Source: an uncultured Lachnospiraceae bacterium (GTDB lineage Bacteria > Bacillota > Clostridia > Lachnospirales > Lachnospiraceae). Taken from it: a DNA stretch of 42,942 bases. Below the pieces are notes generated by a model. It ran no database searches and was not told the origin of the DNA. It worked only from the letters and a program-made list of their open reading frames with translations. The position numbers and the translations under genes are program-made. Location: positions 1 to 42,942 of the forward strand of contig CAMWXB010000036.1 of NCBI GenBank assembly GCA_947178125.1, read 5' to 3'. Shown here piece by piece: positions 8,065 to 16,381 of the stretch (positions are counted from its first letter, which is position 1; each line of letters begins with the position of its first letter).

Positions 8065-8671
8065 ATGAAGAAAGAAGAAACGTTTGTAACTGCCAACCGG
8101 GAATATAAGGATACGATGTTCCGTATGATTTTTCGGGAGAAAAGGGAACTGCTGTCTCTATACAATGCCGTGAACAATTCCAACTATCAGAAGGAAGAGG
8201 ATTTGCAGATTGTCACATTGGAAAATGCAGTGTATATGAATGTCAAGAACGATTTGGCATTTTTGATAGATTTTCACTTACATCTTTACGAGCATCAGTC
8301 TACCTATAATCCGAATATGCCGTTGCGGGATCTGTTTTATGTGTCACGAGAGTATCAGAAATTAGTGGAAGGCCGTTCTATCTAATAACCATGCCTTTCT
8401 CATAGCCTGCGACATTTGTGTCTGAAAGGCACAAATTCGCGGTTGAAAAATTTATTTTTCAACCTATACATCTTCCGTCGTGAAAATACCGGCGCCCAGA
8501 TTCATTACATTTTATAATGGAGCGAACGATATACCGGAAGCCGTGTATTTGAAACTTTCGGATGCCTATTATACGGAAGAAAAAGAGCCGGGCTTGTCTA
8601 TGGAGACGGTACAAAAGCTCAGGATAGAAGAAAAACAATCGCCCCGTCGCGTAATCTGGAATGGAGATTAA
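8065..8671 (+). pseudogene. Rpn/PD-(D/E)XK nuclease family (transposase-like) gene, disrupted
   Basis: Two pieces of one gene lie in the same frame. The first (8065-8385) encodes REYKDTMFRMIFREKREL, then NDLAFLIDFHLHLYEHQSTYN and REYQKLVEGRSI, and stops at TAA 8383-8385. The second resumes at 8465 with YTSSVVKIPAPRFITFYNG and runs to TAA 8669-8671. Removing bases 8383-8464 joins ATC directly to TAT ACA and restores a continuous family sequence. The second piece also diverges after EEKEPGL: the expected 100 or more C-terminal residues are missing, so the gene is also 3'-truncated. Intact relatives are recombination-promoting nucleases of about 250-330 residues. The first piece has a strong ribosome binding site and may still make a 106-residue peptide. 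Confidence 0.85.
8385..8464 (+). mobile_element. Small palindromic MITE-like insertion
   Basis: An insertion with TA on both sides (8383-8384 and 8465-8466) interrupts the rpn-type gene. It holds two hairpins: one built on GCGACATTTGTG and GCACAAATTCGC, the other on GGTTGAAAAA and TTTTTCAACC. Its left end (8384-8401) matches 42491-42508 exactly over 18 bases, with further similarity beyond. It encodes nothing. The precise size (80 bp plus TA duplication, or 82 bp) is ambiguous because of the TA repeat. Confidence 0.7.
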
Positions 8672-8686
8672 AATAAAAATTTCTTA

Positions 8687-8715
8687 TTGACATATTTTCC
8701 CAATCGTTGTATTAT
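8687..8715 (+). promoter_or_regulatory. Promoter of cysK, with possible operator
   Basis: TTGACA (8687-8692), a 17-base spacer and TATTAT (8710-8715) form a near-consensus promoter. The predicted transcription start is about 8722. The leader holds an imperfect inverted repeat (CATAC near 8721 and GGTATG near 8741, with ACCT/AGGT inside). It could be a site for an Rrf2/CymR-type cysteine regulator, but the match is loose. No T-box or SAM riboswitch fits in the 60-base leader. Confidence 0.75.
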
Positions 8716-8782
8716 CAATTCATACAAAACCTAGTTAAAAGGTATGAAATAAAAAGGGCTGTGAATTAAGGAGGAAATCATT

Positions 8783-9721
8783 ATGGGAAATATTAAAAAA
8801 AGTGCAGTAGAGTTGATCGGAAAGACACCCTTACTGGAAGTGGTTAATTATGAAAAGGCAAATCAGGTCGTGGATGCGACGATTCTGGTAAAACTGGAAT
8901 ATCTGAATCCAGCAGGTTCCGTAAAGGACAGAATCGCTCTGAACATGATTGAGGATGCAGAAAAGAAGGGTATTTTGAAGCCGGGCGCAACGATCATCGA
9001 ACCGACTTCCGGGAATACGGGCATCGGCCTTGCGGCGGTAGCAGCGGCGAAAGGATATCAGGCAATCCTGACGCTTCCGGAGACGATGAGCGTGGAGAGA
9101 AGAAAGCTGCTGCAGGCCTATGGCGCCAAACTGGTATTGACGGACGGAGCAAAAGGCATGAAAGGTGCGATTGCCAAGGCAGAAGAACTGCAGGCATCTA
9201 CACCCGGCTCTATCATTCTGGGGCAGTTCGTCAATCCGGCCAATCCCGAAGTGCATAAGGCGGCAACGGGGCCGGAAATCTGGGAAGATACGGACGGCAA
9301 GGTGGATATTTTTGTCGCGGGTGTCGGTACGGGCGGTACGATTACCGGTGTGGGTACTTATTTAAAAGAGAAAAATCCGAATGTCAAGGTGGTTGCGGTA
9401 GAACCGGAAAGCAGTCCCGTTCTTTCGGGCGGCGCACCGGGAGCACATAAGATACAGGGAATCGGGGCAGGATTTGTGCCGGAAGTGCTGGATACGAATG
9501 TTTATGACGAGATTATCAAAGTATCCAATGAAGACGCTTTTACGGCCGGAAGAGAGATTGCGGTAAGAGAAGGCGTGCTCGTCGGCATTTCTTCCGGCGC
9601 GGCGCTGTATGCGGCGACACAGCTTGCAAAGCGTCCTGAGAACAAAGGAAAGGTCATTGTGGCCCTGCTGCCTGATTCGGGCGACCGGTATTTGTCCACA
9701 CCGTTATTTCAGGCAGAATAG
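8783..9721 (+). CDS. cysK: Cysteine synthase A (O-acetylserine sulfhydrylase)
   Basis: A 312-residue PLP enzyme that converts O-acetylserine and sulfide to cysteine and acetate in the cytosol. The PLP lysine is in [12 protein letters not shown] (K48); the substrate loop is [11 protein letters not shown], the phosphate-binding glycine loop is [10 protein letters not shown], and the C-terminal SSGAALYA matches CysK. Length is standard. The start is ATG 8783 with AAGGAGG at 8768-8774. It has its own promoter and ends only two bases from the stop of the convergent GH13 gene, with no terminator between them. Confidence 0.96.
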   Translation: MGNIKKSAVELIGKTPLLEVVNYEKANQVVDATILVKLEYLNPAGSVKDRIALNMIEDAEKKGILKPGATIIEPTSGNTGIGLAAVAAAKGYQAILTLPETMSVERRKLLQAYGAKLVLTDGAKGMKGAIAKAEELQASTPGSIILGQFVNPANPEVHKAATGPEIWEDTDGKVDIFVAGVGTGGTITGVGTYLKEKNPNVKVVAVEPESSPVLSGGAPGAHKIQGIGAGFVPEVLDTNVYDEIIKVSNEDAFTAGREIAVREGVLVGISSGAALYAATQLAKRPENKGKVIVALLPDSGDRYLSTPLFQAE

Positions 9722-9723
9722 TC

Positions 9724-11391
9724 CTATTTCTTCTGTAATACAAATGCCTCGTATGGTTCGAGAAAGATGTCCTGTTTGTCATAACGATTGTCCAGATTGG
9801 AGATGAGACAGGGCATCCCGACGAACTCGGCGGGGATGGTTATTGCGGTCTTTTTGTCGGTAAAATTGCAGACGACAAGCAGTTTTTCCTGTTCAAGGGT
9901 TCTGGTGTAGGCGAACAGTTCTTCACTGTCTTCCAGAAGAAGTTCGTAGTTTCCATATACCATAATGGGGTTCTGTTTCCGCAGAGCGATCAGCTTTTTA
10001 TAATAATGGAAAACGGAAGCCGGGTCGGCCGTTTCCGCCTTGGCGTTGATTTCCCGGTAATTCGGGTTGACGGCAATCCAGGGGATGCCCGTCGTAAATC
10101 CGGCCTGAGCCGAGTCATCCCACTGCATCGGCGTTCTGGCATTGTCACGGCTTTTGAAGGTGATGCAGGGCCAGAAGGTCTCATGCGGAACGCGGCCGCT
10201 TCCGCACCATTCTTTATAGGCGTTGATACTTTCGATATCGCGGAATTCTTCCGGGTCATGAAAGGGATAGTTGGTCATGCCCAGTTCTTCCCCCTGATAA
10301 ATATATGGAGAGCCCTGCATCATATGCAGACAGGTGGCCAGCATTTTGGCGGAGACTTCCCGGTATTGCGGTCTGTCGTCGCCGAAACGGGAAACGGCCC
10401 GCGGCTGGTCATGGTTATTCCAGAAAAGGCTATTCCACGCTTTACCGTATAATTCGGTCTGCCAGCGGGAGAGCGTTTTTTTCAATCTGGTAAGGGGCAG
10501 CTGTTCATCGGTCCATTTTCCGTATTTTCCGTCGCCTTCCACATGTTCGAATTGAAAGACCATGTTCAGTTCGTTTGTATTTTCTCCGGCATATTGCTTT
10601 GCCAGTTCCGTTGTTACGCCGGCTGTCTCACCGACTGTCATGATATCATATTTTGACAGAACCTTTTCATTCATTTCCTGAAGATATCTGTGTACATTTG
10701 GGCCGTGCACGCAGTAAGGACCGTAATCTCCATACAGACCGTTTACTTCTCCATCAGGCATTTCGGCTGTTTTGGAAATCATGCTGATGACATCCATGCG
10801 GAAACCGTCGATGCCTTTTTCACACCACCATGTCATCATATTAAAAACGTTGCGGCGGACTTCAGGATTATCCCAGTTCAAGTCCGGCTGCTTTCTGGAA
10901 AAAAGATGCAGATAGTACATATCGGTCGTTTCATCATATTCCCATGCGGAGCCGCCGAAGCAGGAGCCCCAGTTATTGGGCGGCGTTTTGTCAGCTTTTC
11001 CTTCACGCCAGATATAATAATCGCGGTATTCGTTATTTTTGGAACTTTTGCTTTTTATGAACCATTGATGTTCGTCGGAGGTATGGTTCACCACGAGGTC
11101 CATGACGATCTTGATTCCTTTTTCATGCGCTTTTGCCAGTAGTTCATCAAAATCCGCCATTGTACCGAATTCTTCCATGATATCCTGATAATCGCTGATA
11201 TCATAGCCATTGTCATCGTTCGGGGATTTGTAGACGGGGGACAGCCAGATCACGTCGATGCCAAGATATTTCAGATAATCCAGCCTGTCGGTAATTCCTT
11301 TCAAATCGCCGATGCCGTCTCCGTTACTGTCCATAAAGCTGCGGGGGTAAATCTGATAAATGACCGCTTCCTTCCACCATGTTCTGTTCAT
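9724..11391 (-). CDS. GH13 alpha-glucosidase (oligo-1,6-glucosidase type)
   Basis: A 555-residue cytosolic glycoside hydrolase that releases glucose from short alpha-glucosides. The N-terminus WWKEAVIYQIYPRSF is typical of the oligo-1,6-glucosidase/trehalose-6-phosphate hydrolase subfamily. The predicted nucleophile is D200 in GFRMDVIS, the acid/base E255 in TVGETAG and the third carboxylate D328 in NNHDQPR. The residue after the nucleophile is valine (V201), which in characterised relatives goes with alpha-1,6 activity, so isomaltose-type sugars are likely substrates. No signal peptide. The start codon at 11391 is preceded by an AAGGAG site. It is transcribed away from the GH120 gene and shares a repeat-bearing control region with it. 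Confidence 0.92.
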   Translation of the reverse strand: MNRTWWKEAVIYQIYPRSFMDSNGDGIGDLKGITDRLDYLKYLGIDVIWLSPVYKSPNDDNGYDISDYQDIMEEFGTMADFDELLAKAHEKGIKIVMDLVVNHTSDEHQWFIKSKSSKNNEYRDYYIWREGKADKTPPNNWGSCFGGSAWEYDETTDMYYLHLFSRKQPDLNWDNPEVRRNVFNMMTWWCEKGIDGFRMDVISMISKTAEMPDGEVNGLYGDYGPYCVHGPNVHRYLQEMNEKVLSKYDIMTVGETAGVTTELAKQYAGENTNELNMVFQFEHVEGDGKYGKWTDEQLPLTRLKKTLSRWQTELYGKAWNSLFWNNHDQPRAVSRFGDDRPQYREVSAKMLATCLHMMQGSPYIYQGEELGMTNYPFHDPEEFRDIESINAYKEWCGSGRVPHETFWPCITFKSRDNARTPMQWDDSAQAGFTTGIPWIAVNPNYREINAKAETADPASVFHYYKKLIALRKQNPIMVYGNYELLLEDSEELFAYTRTLEQEKLLVVCNFTDKKTAITIPAEFVGMPCLISNLDNRYDKQDIFLEPYEAFVLQKK

Positions 11392-11455
11392 GAACTGTGT
11401 CTCCTTTCTTTTTCCATTCAGTTCTCTGTGGTTCCGAATCGGATGTTACACCCCG

Positions 11456-11484
11456 ATTATAATCGAATACCATGCGGACCGCAA
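11456..11484 (-). promoter_or_regulatory. Promoter of the GH13 gene
   Basis: Read on the minus strand, TTGCGG (11484-11479), a 17-base spacer and TATAAT (11461-11456) form a good promoter. The -35 box lies inside the first unit of the four-unit repeat array, so a protein bound to the array would contact or block RNA polymerase. Confidence 0.7.
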
Positions 11485-11545
11485 GTATTTTGCGGACCGC
11501 AAGTGTTTTGTAGACTACAAACATTTTGTAGACTGCAAACGTTTC
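11474..11545. repeat. Four tandem 18-bp operator-like repeats
   Basis: Four gapless 18-base units: GCGGACCGCAAGTATTTT (11474), GCGGACCGCAAGTGTTTT (11492), GTAGACTACAAACATTTT (11510) and GTAGACTGCAAACGTTTC (11528). Each begins with a 9-base palindrome (GCGG-A-CCGC or GTAG-A-CTAC; unit 4 has one mismatch). The boundaries between units are also symmetric (for example ACAAA-CAT-TTTGT), and unit 4 contains GCAAACGTTT, the core of MalR/LacI-type operators. Placement between divergent sugar-hydrolase genes suggests an operator array. Confidence 0.75.
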
Positions 11546-11563
11546 TCAGGCTGCGGGAGGGGA

Positions 11564-11600
11564 GAAAACGCTTTGCATTTTGGGAAAATGGCAGTATACT
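11564..11600 (+). promoter_or_regulatory. Promoter of the GH120 gene with overlapping cre-like site
   Basis: TTGCAT (11573-11578), a 16-base spacer and TATACT (11595-11600) form a plausible promoter. A GAAAACGCTTTGC motif (11564-11576) overlaps the -35 box and resembles a catabolite-responsive or LacI-type site, with mismatches at its edges. Confidence 0.5.
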
Positions 11601-11634
11601 TTTTTATAAAGGATGACGGGTGGAGGGTATGTGG

Positions 11635-13638
11635 ATGAAATATTATGTAGATGCAAATGCAGCGCAGAAGGGGGACGGGAGCAGAGAATGTCCGTTCAGG
11701 AAGATACAGGAGGCGGCTCTGCGCGCAGAACCGGGAGATGAGGTCATCGTTGCGCCGGGGATTTATCGGGAGGCAGTCAGTCCTGTAAATGGAGGAAAAG
11801 AAGATGCCAGAATCATTTATCGTTCCGAAGTGGAGAAGGCGGCGGTCATTACGGGTGCAGAACCGGTAAAGAACTGGGAGGCTTACGAAGGCAGCGTATG
11901 GCGGGCAAGGATTCCCAATGCGGTCTTCGGGGATTATAATCCTTACACCACGCTGATTTATGGGGACTGGTTTGTCGCAGCGATGATTGCCCATACAGGG
12001 GACGTTTATCTGAATGAAAAATCCATGTATGAAGTAACGTCCATGGAGAACGTTCTGCATCCTGAAAAGAGCAGGACATCATGGGAACCGGAATTTTCCG
12101 TTTATACATGGTACACCGAACAGGATATGGAAAAAGACGAAACGATATTATATGCTAATTTCCAGGGGAAAAATCCCAATGAGGAGAATGTGGAGATCAG
12201 TGCCAGAAAGAACTGTTTTTATCCGGAAAAGGAAGGCGTCGGTTATATTACGCTGTCCGGTTTTACGGTGAGACAGGCCGCAACACAGTGGGCTCCGCCG
12301 ACTGCATATCAGGAGGGAATGATAGGTCCTCATTGGTCAAAAGGCTGGACCATTGAAGACTGCGAAATATACGAATCCAAGTGTTCCGGTATTTCTCTCG
12401 GGAAGTATTTCCAGGCTGAAAATGATAATAAATGGTCGAAATTAAAATACAAGGACGGAACGCAGACGGAGCGGGAATGTATCTGTCTGGCTCAATTGGA
12501 GGGATGGAGCAAAGAACGCATCGGCTCTCATATCGTCAGAAGATGCGATATTCATGACTGCGGGCAGACCGGGATTGTCGGCCATCTGGGCGGTGTATTT
12601 TCGCTCATCGAGGATAACCGGATTCATCATATCAATAACAAACAGAATCTGTGCGGCGCCGAGATCGGCGGGATTAAAATGCACGCGGCCATTGATGTGA
12701 TCATCCGGCACAATCATATTTATAACTGTACCCGCGGTCTATGGCTTGACTGGCAGGCACAGGGAACCCGGGTGACACGGAATCTGTTCTTCAATAATTG
12801 TCTGCCAAACGGCGATGATTTCACGAAAGACCATGTTGTCGGCGAAGATATTTTTATAGAGGTATCCCATGGGCCGACATTGATAGACCATAATCTGCTG
12901 CTGTCAGACTGCGCGCTCAAACTTGCAACACAGGGAGCCGCCGTAGTGCATAATCTCATTGCCGGCTCTTTTACGGCGGTAGGACGCGGCGTGGATAACG
13001 GTACGATTACGAAACCGGCACCCCGGTATACACCGTATCATATTCCCCATCGGACGGAGATTGCCGGATTTATGACGATATTGCATGGCGATATGCGGTT
13101 CTATAATAATATTTTTGTCCAGAAAAAAATCCGTCCGGTTTTGAAAAAAGGAACAGAGGGAATGGAGAAGAATGAGTGGACGGACGGTAATCTGATCACG
13201 GGCACGATTCCTTATGAAGGGTATCCTTCTCTTGCGGAATATCAGGAACAGTTTGAAGGATACTGCGGCATGGGCTCGGCGCCGAGCGACCGGTATTATA
13301 ACCCGCTTCCGGTCTGGGCAGAGGGCAATGTTTATTTTAACGGGGCAAAGCCAATGTCAAAAGAAAAGGCTTTTGTGGACGAAAGCCATGAGATAACCAT
13401 CGCGTTAGAAGAAGAGGGTGGGAGCTTCTTCCTGAAAACGAATCTGTATGCGTTCATGCCTGAAATAAAAAATCAGGTGGTCACAACAGCGGTTTTGGGA
13501 ATGGCATTTGAACCGGAGCAGAAATTTGAAAATCCGGACGGCACCCCGATCGTAATGGATACGGATTATTTTGAAAAGGCGTGGGGAACGAATCCGGGAG
13601 CTGGCCCCTTTTCTGACTATACATCGTTAAAATTGTAA
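11635..13638 (+). CDS. GH120 beta-xylosidase
   Basis: A 667-residue right-handed parallel beta-helix glycoside hydrolase of family GH120, which removes xylose from short xylo-oligosaccharides. Long stretches match the Thermoanaerobacterium XylC pattern as I recall it: YYVDANAAQKGDGS at the start, ATQWAPPTAYQEGMIGPHWS, GIVGHLGGVFS and KMHAAIDV. The two XylC catalytic carboxylates have counterparts at D372 (LWLDWQAQGTR) and E409 (FIEVSHGP). The spacing between them is about 14 residues longer than in XylC, owing to an insertion rich in D and E. There is no signal peptide, so it acts on imported oligosaccharides. The start is set at ATG 11635 because GGAGGG (11622-11627) lies seven bases upstream; GTG 11620 precedes that site. 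Confidence 0.9.
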   Translation: MKYYVDANAAQKGDGSRECPFRKIQEAALRAEPGDEVIVAPGIYREAVSPVNGGKEDARIIYRSEVEKAAVITGAEPVKNWEAYEGSVWRARIPNAVFGDYNPYTTLIYGDWFVAAMIAHTGDVYLNEKSMYEVTSMENVLHPEKSRTSWEPEFSVYTWYTEQDMEKDETILYANFQGKNPNEENVEISARKNCFYPEKEGVGYITLSGFTVRQAATQWAPPTAYQEGMIGPHWSKGWTIEDCEIYESKCSGISLGKYFQAENDNKWSKLKYKDGTQTERECICLAQLEGWSKERIGSHIVRRCDIHDCGQTGIVGHLGGVFSLIEDNRIHHINNKQNLCGAEIGGIKMHAAIDVIIRHNHIYNCTRGLWLDWQAQGTRVTRNLFFNNCLPNGDDFTKDHVVGEDIFIEVSHGPTLIDHNLLLSDCALKLATQGAAVVHNLIAGSFTAVGRGVDNGTITKPAPRYTPYHIPHRTEIAGFMTILHGDMRFYNNIFVQKKIRPVLKKGTEGMEKNEWTDGNLITGTIPYEGYPSLAEYQEQFEGYCGMGSAPSDRYYNPLPVWAEGNVYFNGAKPMSKEKAFVDESHEITIALEEEGGSFFLKTNLYAFMPEIKNQVVTTAVLGMAFEPEQKFENPDGTPIVMDTDYFEKAWGTNPGAGPFSDYTSLKL

Positions 13639-13691
13639 TATTGTAATAAATGAGGGAAAAAGAGAAAGCACAAAGAACAGGAGGATTATCT

Positions 13692-14558
13692 ATGCTCGAA
13701 TTACCGGAAGTATTGGCAAGAACTGCCGAACTGCGAAAGAACGTCATCGGCAAAACGGTCGATAAAGTTCTGCCGCCCTCGAAAGCACATAAATTCTGTT
13801 GGTATAACGGGGAGCCAGAATCCTATCATGCTGCGCTGACAGGGAAGAAAGTAACCGGAGCGGAAGGCTTCGGCATTTTTGCAGAACTTTCTTTCGGCGG
13901 AGCAGAGACGGAAGCGGAGACCGGGGAAAATGCGGACCAAAACAGGCTCTGCATCAATGACGGCGTGAACATGCGGCTTGTATCCGCCGAAAAGGCACCG
14001 AAAAATTATCAGCTGTTGATAACTTTTACGGATGGCACCGCGCTTGTTTTTACGGTGGCCATGTACGGCGGCATTTATCTGCATGACGGAGCTTATGATA
14101 ATGAATATTATGAGAAGAGCAGACAGGCCGTTTCGCCTTTTGCGCCGGAATTTGAAGAATTTTTTTCCAGGCGGAAAAAGGAGGAAAGCGGCCGGCTCAG
14201 TGCGAAGGCGTTTCTTGCAACGAAGCAGCGCTTTCCGGGAATCGGCAACGGTGTACTTCAGGATATTCTGTTTGAAGCGCGGATTCATCCCAAACGGAAA
14301 GTGGAAACGCTGAAAGAGGAAGAATGGAACGGTCTGTATCAGGCTGTGATTTCTGTTCTGCGGGAAATGACGGAACAGGGCGGGCGCGATACGGAGAAAG
14401 ACCTTTTCGGAAATCCGGGAAGATATGTGACAAAAATGTCCAAAAATGCCTGTGCGGCGGGCTGCCCGGTCTGCGGCGGCGCGGTAACGAAGGAGGCTTA
14501 TCTGGGCGGTTCGGTTTATTACTGTCCGTATTGCCAGACTATGGAACTTGGAGGATAA
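13692..14558 (+). CDS. Fpg/Nei-fold protein lacking canonical catalytic residues
   Basis: A 288-residue relative of formamidopyrimidine-DNA glycosylase. The H2TH module is recognisable (FPGIGNGVLQDILFEARIHP), as is the C-terminal zinc finger with C258, C261, C278 and C281 (C-x2-C-x16-C-x2-C). However, the N-terminus reads MLELPEV rather than MPELPEV, so the proline nucleophile is leucine. The usual beta-hairpin lysine is missing (AEGFGIFAELSF), and the zinc-finger arginine is replaced by glycine (GGSVYYC). DNA binding is likely; classical base excision is doubtful. The start ATG 13692 follows AGGAGG at 13679-13684. It begins a run with the MATE gene seven bases downstream. Confidence 0.8.
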   Translation: MLELPEVLARTAELRKNVIGKTVDKVLPPSKAHKFCWYNGEPESYHAALTGKKVTGAEGFGIFAELSFGGAETEAETGENADQNRLCINDGVNMRLVSAEKAPKNYQLLITFTDGTALVFTVAMYGGIYLHDGAYDNEYYEKSRQAVSPFAPEFEEFFSRRKKEESGRLSAKAFLATKQRFPGIGNGVLQDILFEARIHPKRKVETLKEEEWNGLYQAVISVLREMTEQGGRDTEKDLFGNPGRYVTKMSKNACAAGCPVCGGAVTKEAYLGGSVYYCPYCQTMELGG

Positions 14559-14565
14559 AACGGAA

Positions 14566-15906
14566 ATGGAACGGGATTTGACGACGGGCAGCGTTTTTAA
14601 GACGATTCTGTATTTTTCGCTGCCTTATTTGCTTTCGTATTTTTTGCAGACGCTTTACGGCATGGCGGATTTGTTCATCATCGGTCAGTATAACGGGGTA
14701 GAGAGCACGACGGCAGTCTCCATCGGAAGCCAGGTCATGCACATGCTGACGGTCATGATCGTCGGGCTGGCGATGGGCTCCACGGTCATGATCGGACGCG
14801 CCGTCGGGGCAAAAGAAAAGAAAAAGGTCAATCTGGCGGTCGGAAATACGGCGACGCTGTTCTTGTCTTTGTCCGTTGTGTGCACGCTCCTGCTGTTAGC
14901 TGCGGTAAGGCCGATCACTGCGGTCATGTCAACACCGGCGGAGGCTGTGGACGGGCTGATTCATTATCTGACCATCTGTTTTATCGGCATACCTTTTATT
15001 ACTGCTTATAATATTATCAGCTCCGTTTTCCGCGGCATGGGAGATTCCAAAAGTCCCATGTGTTTTATTGCGGTGGCCTGTGTCTGCAACATTGTATTGG
15101 ATTATCTTTTTATCGGGGTTTTCGGGTTCGGAACGGCGGGGGCGGCGCTTGGCACGACTTTATCGCAGACCATCAGCGTGTTCGTTTCTTTTGTCGTGAT
15201 TCGGAAACGGAAGATGATTCCTGGACTTGGAAGGGCGGATTTCAGGCCGGAAAAGAGGATTCTCGGTGGAATTTTAAAGGTGGGCGTGCCGGTCGCCATA
15301 CAGGATGGCTTTATCCAGATTGCTTTTATCGTTATCACGGTCTTTGCGAACCGCAGAGGGTTGAACGATGCGGCGGCGGTGGGAATTGTGGAAAAGCTGA
15401 TCGGCATCCTTTTCCTGATTCCTTCTTCTATGCTTTCGACCGTATCGGCGCTTTCTGCCCAGAATATCGGTGCAGGAAAGCACGAGCGTGCCAAAGCGAC
15501 TTTGCGGTACGCGACGATGACCGCGGTAGTCTTTGGGGTGTTTGCCTCGGTGTTCATGCAGTTTGCGGCGGAAAGTGCGGTCGGACTTTTTGCGGACAGT
15601 GAAGAGGTGATCCGGCTCGGTGGACAGTATATGCGCGGCTATGTATGGGACTGCGTTTTTGCGGGCGTGCATTTCTGCTTCAGCGGTTATTTTTGTGCAT
15701 ACGGTTTTTCGATGATTTCTTTCATACACAATTCGATTTCCATCGTCTGTGCCCGGATTCCGTTAGCCTATGTCGCGGCGGTCTATTTTACGGATTCGCT
15801 CGTTCCGATGGGGATTGCGGCGCCGGCCGGTTCGCTGTTGTCTGTATTCGTCTGTATCATAGCCTTTTTCTGGATGAAGCGGCATCCGGAACGGATGAAA
15901 TTTTAG
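14566..15906 (+). CDS. MATE-family efflux transporter (first of three)
   Basis: A 446-residue, 12-helix multidrug/toxin exporter driven by Na+ or H+. The family N-terminus is clear (RDLTTGSVFKTILYFSLPY, then GMADLFIIGQYNG), as is GAALGTTLSQ between the two halves. The in-frame TTG at 14548 was rejected; ATG 14566 has a GGAGG at 14550-14554 and yields the standard N-terminus. It sits directly after the Fpg-fold gene and before the EamA gene, so the three probably share a transcript. Substrate unknown. Confidence 0.9.
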   Translation: MERDLTTGSVFKTILYFSLPYLLSYFLQTLYGMADLFIIGQYNGVESTTAVSIGSQVMHMLTVMIVGLAMGSTVMIGRAVGAKEKKKVNLAVGNTATLFLSLSVVCTLLLLAAVRPITAVMSTPAEAVDGLIHYLTICFIGIPFITAYNIISSVFRGMGDSKSPMCFIAVACVCNIVLDYLFIGVFGFGTAGAALGTTLSQTISVFVSFVVIRKRKMIPGLGRADFRPEKRILGGILKVGVPVAIQDGFIQIAFIVITVFANRRGLNDAAAVGIVEKLIGILFLIPSSMLSTVSALSAQNIGAGKHERAKATLRYATMTAVVFGVFASVFMQFAAESAVGLFADSEEVIRLGGQYMRGYVWDCVFAGVHFCFSGYFCAYGFSMISFIHNSISIVCARIPLAYVAAVYFTDSLVPMGIAAPAGSLLSVFVCIIAFFWMKRHPERMKF

Positions 15907-15934
15907 GCGGAACTTTTAGGAGGTATTATCAGGT

Positions 15935-16348
15935 ATGTGGCTTTTATTCGCGATTTTATCATCCGTATTTGCGGCGCTGACTTCTGTTCTGGCAAAAGTG
16001 GGAATCGACGGCGTGAATTCCAATCTGGCGACGGCAATTCGGACAGTCGTCGTGCTCATCATGGCATGGGGGATGGTCTTTTTGACGAATGCGCAGGGCG
16101 GAATCGGGGAAATCAGCAGGAAAAGCTGGCTGTTCCTCATTTTGTCAGGAATGGCGACCGGCGCGTCGTGGCTGTGCTATTATAAGGCGCTCCAAATGGG
16201 AGAGGCGTCTAAGGTCGTTCCGATCGATAAAATGAGCGTTGTCATTACACTTGTGCTGGCATTTGTTTTTCTGCACGAAAAATTTACGGTAAAATCGGCC
16301 GTTGGATGTCTGTTGATCGGAGCCGGGACGCTCATCATGGTAGTGTGA
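15935..16348 (+). CDS. Half-size EamA/DMT-family transporter
   Basis: A 137-residue membrane protein with a single EamA domain of about four to five helices, including AILSSVFAALTSVLAKVGI at the N-terminus and YYKALQMGEASKVVPIDKMSV near the middle. Two-domain EamA proteins are about 300 residues; one-domain versions like this are thought to work as dimers. ATG 15935 follows AGGAGGT at 15918-15924. It is 28 bases after the MATE gene. Substrate unknown. Confidence 0.88.
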   Translation: MWLLFAILSSVFAALTSVLAKVGIDGVNSNLATAIRTVVVLIMAWGMVFLTNAQGGIGEISRKSWLFLILSGMATGASWLCYYKALQMGEASKVVPIDKMSVVITLVLAFVFLHEKFTVKSAVGCLLIGAGTLIMVV

Positions 16349-16381
16349 AGGAAGAGATAAAAGGGAAAAGGGATTATAAAG

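Noticed and set aside
8722..8782. T-box or riboswitch in the cysK leader
   Set aside because: The leader is about 60 bases and lacks the specifier stem and T-box sequence; there is no room for a SAM aptamer with a terminator.
11474..11545. Coding repeats on either strand
   Set aside because: Both strands are open for short stretches, but the region lies between two divergent genes, contains the GH13 promoter and has no usable start; the pattern is explained by the DNA repeat.
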